Source: an uncultured Caryophanales bacterium (GTDB lineage: Bacteria; Bacillota_I; Bacilli_A; RFN20; CAG-826). Taken from it: a stretch of DNA of 6,520 nucleotides. The translations under genes were made by a program, and so were the position numbers. The stretch lies in NCBI GenBank assembly GCA_946624155.1, contig CAMORU010000014.1, positions 1 to 6,520 on the forward strand, written 5' to 3'. The notes under the pieces were generated by a model. The model had not been told where the DNA came from, did not search any database, and saw only the letters and a program-made list of their open reading frames with translations. Positions 5,820 to 6,520 of the stretch are shown here, piece after piece; within the stretch, counting starts at the first letter, position 1; each line of letters begins with the position of its first letter.

Positions 5820-6520
5820 ATGCATAGAAAAAGTTTGTTATTGATTCTATCTGTATTCGCTCTCTCATCATGCGATCTTCTTTCAATGGTTGGCCTTAAA
5901 AAAGAAAACACTGACCAAACTCAAGTAAATGAAAAAGAAGAAAGTGATGACAATCAAGAAAACCACAGCACTACAACAGACGACAATACTGGTTCTAATA
6001 CAAATACAAACGACGATAACACTGGTTCCAACACCCAAGTAGATGATACCGACGAAACTGAAAATACCCCATTTTCGCTGGAAAATTGGGAGAATTTTTC
6101 GTTTCATGAAGGAAATGAACCTGTTTATAACGATTATTGGACTTTCTATTATGGATCATCAAAAAATCCAAATGGACGTCTATGGCAAAACCCATCTGAA
6201 AATAGTTCATATTCAGGAGTTGAATTTGTTAAAAACTGCCAAATAATTTCGCCTTTATTTAATTCTTGGACAAAAATTGAATGTAGATTCACATTCTGGT
6301 ATAGTAGTCATACATCAAGTAGTTATAGTGCGACAGCAAATCAACCGCAATTTAAATTAGAAAGTTATGATTCAAATTCAACTTTACTTGAGACTCAAAA
6401 CATTGAAATAACAAAATCAAATATCCCAAATAATAATTCACCTTATGTTAAACAGATTTATATAACTCAACCAACTGCTACACACTTTATATTAAAGTGG
6501 AACAACTACATTGCAAATGG
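5820..6520 (+). CDS. Surface lipoprotein with Asp/Asn/Thr-rich linker and probable beta-rich ectodomain, 3' end off the window
   Basis: Partial gene: 233 codons are readable and the C-terminus is beyond the right edge. Residues 1-18 are a lipoprotein signal peptide: MHRK, a hydrophobic core (LLLILSVFAL), and the lipobox Leu-Ser-Ser-Cys with Cys18 as the predicted diacylglycerol-modified residue. The mature protein should be tethered on the outside of the membrane. Residues 27-83 are a low-complexity, acidic, Asn/Thr-rich spacer with two exact copies of DDNTGSNT (54-61 and 65-72). From about residue 84 the sequence is rich in aromatics, Ser and Asn, with alternating patterns that suggest a beta-sandwich (FSLENWENFSF, WTKIECRFTFWY, YVKQIYITQP). 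Cys140 and Cys155 could form a disulfide. I do not recognise the ectodomain family; carbohydrate binding or adhesion are possible but unproven. The gene diverges from capE and may be unrelated to it. The start is set by the signal peptide and the -10 spacing. Confidence 0.85.
   Translation, partial: MHRKSLLLILSVFALSSCDLLSMVGLKKENTDQTQVNEKEESDDNQENHSTTTDDNTGSNTNTNDDNTGSNTQVDDTDETENTPFSLENWENFSFHEGNEPVYNDYWTFYYGSSKNPNGRLWQNPSENSSYSGVEFVKNCQIISPLFNSWTKIECRFTFWYSSHTSSSYSATANQPQFKLESYDSNSTLLETQNIEITKSNIPNNNSPYVKQIYITQPTATHFILKWNNYIAN
5979..6035 (+). repeat. Two-copy DDNTGSNT tandem-type repeat in the lipoprotein spacer
   Basis: Codons at 5979-6002 and 6012-6035 encode the identical octapeptide DDNTGSNT, separated by three residues (Asn-Thr-Asn). 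The two DNA copies differ at five positions, all synonymous third-codon bases. The repeat is therefore not a fresh slippage product. Confidence 0.7.

Noticed and set aside
5883..6246. Three overlapping ORFs (5883-6107 and 5995-6210 minus, 6043-6246 plus)
   Set aside because: All lie inside the lipoprotein frame that starts at 5820. Their compositions (for example long Val/Ile/Phe runs) are complements of the Asp/Asn/Thr-rich spacer.
1..6520. CRISPR array, tRNA/rRNA genes or insertion sequence
   Set aside because: No regularly spaced direct repeats, no tRNA-like cloverleaf or rRNA signature, and no transposase or terminal inverted repeats were seen.

Overview
The window looks like part of a surface-polysaccharide locus from an AT-rich, low-GC bacterium. 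The likely group is Bacillota or a tenericute-like relative. That is an inference from base composition, the Staphylococcus-type capE-capF-capG gene set, purine-rich Shine-Dalgarno sites and a short lipoprotein signal. No in-frame TGA is needed to read the genes through, so nothing points to a recoded UGA. The species cannot be named from this sequence.

Layout, right to left along the minus strand. capE (5700-4507) overlaps capF (4514-3411) by 8 nt. A short intergenic stretch with a hairpin/T-tract terminator and new promoter sequences follows. Then come capG (3330-2005), a second promoter-bearing gap, and a long gene that runs off the left edge (1940 to beyond 1). That last gene fuses a multi-pass flippase-like membrane domain to a GT4-type glycosyltransferase. 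On the plus strand, diverging from capE across a 119-bp promoter region, a lipoprotein gene starts at 5820 and runs off the right edge.

How the genes work together. CapE, CapF and CapG are the three enzymes that convert UDP-GlcNAc to UDP-N-acetyl-L-fucosamine: 4,6-dehydratase/5-epimerase, then 3-epimerase/4-reductase, then 2-epimerase. The membrane glycosyltransferase could use this or another nucleotide sugar to build a glycolipid or envelope glycan. The lipoprotein is a surface protein with no visible link to the pathway.

The most unusual point is that the first and last pathway enzymes, CapE and CapG, each begin with an XRE/Cro-type helix-turn-helix. The two modules match at 16 of 24 residues over the core, although the enzymes behind them belong to unrelated folds. 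The middle enzyme, CapF, has no such module. This suggests a pair of DNA-binding 'trigger' enzymes that could tie precursor synthesis to transcription of the locus. A perfect 10-bp palindrome lies at the predicted capE transcription start. Two genes (capG and the lipoprotein) have -10 boxes exactly 6 nt before the ATG and no Shine-Dalgarno site, which suggests leaderless mRNAs.
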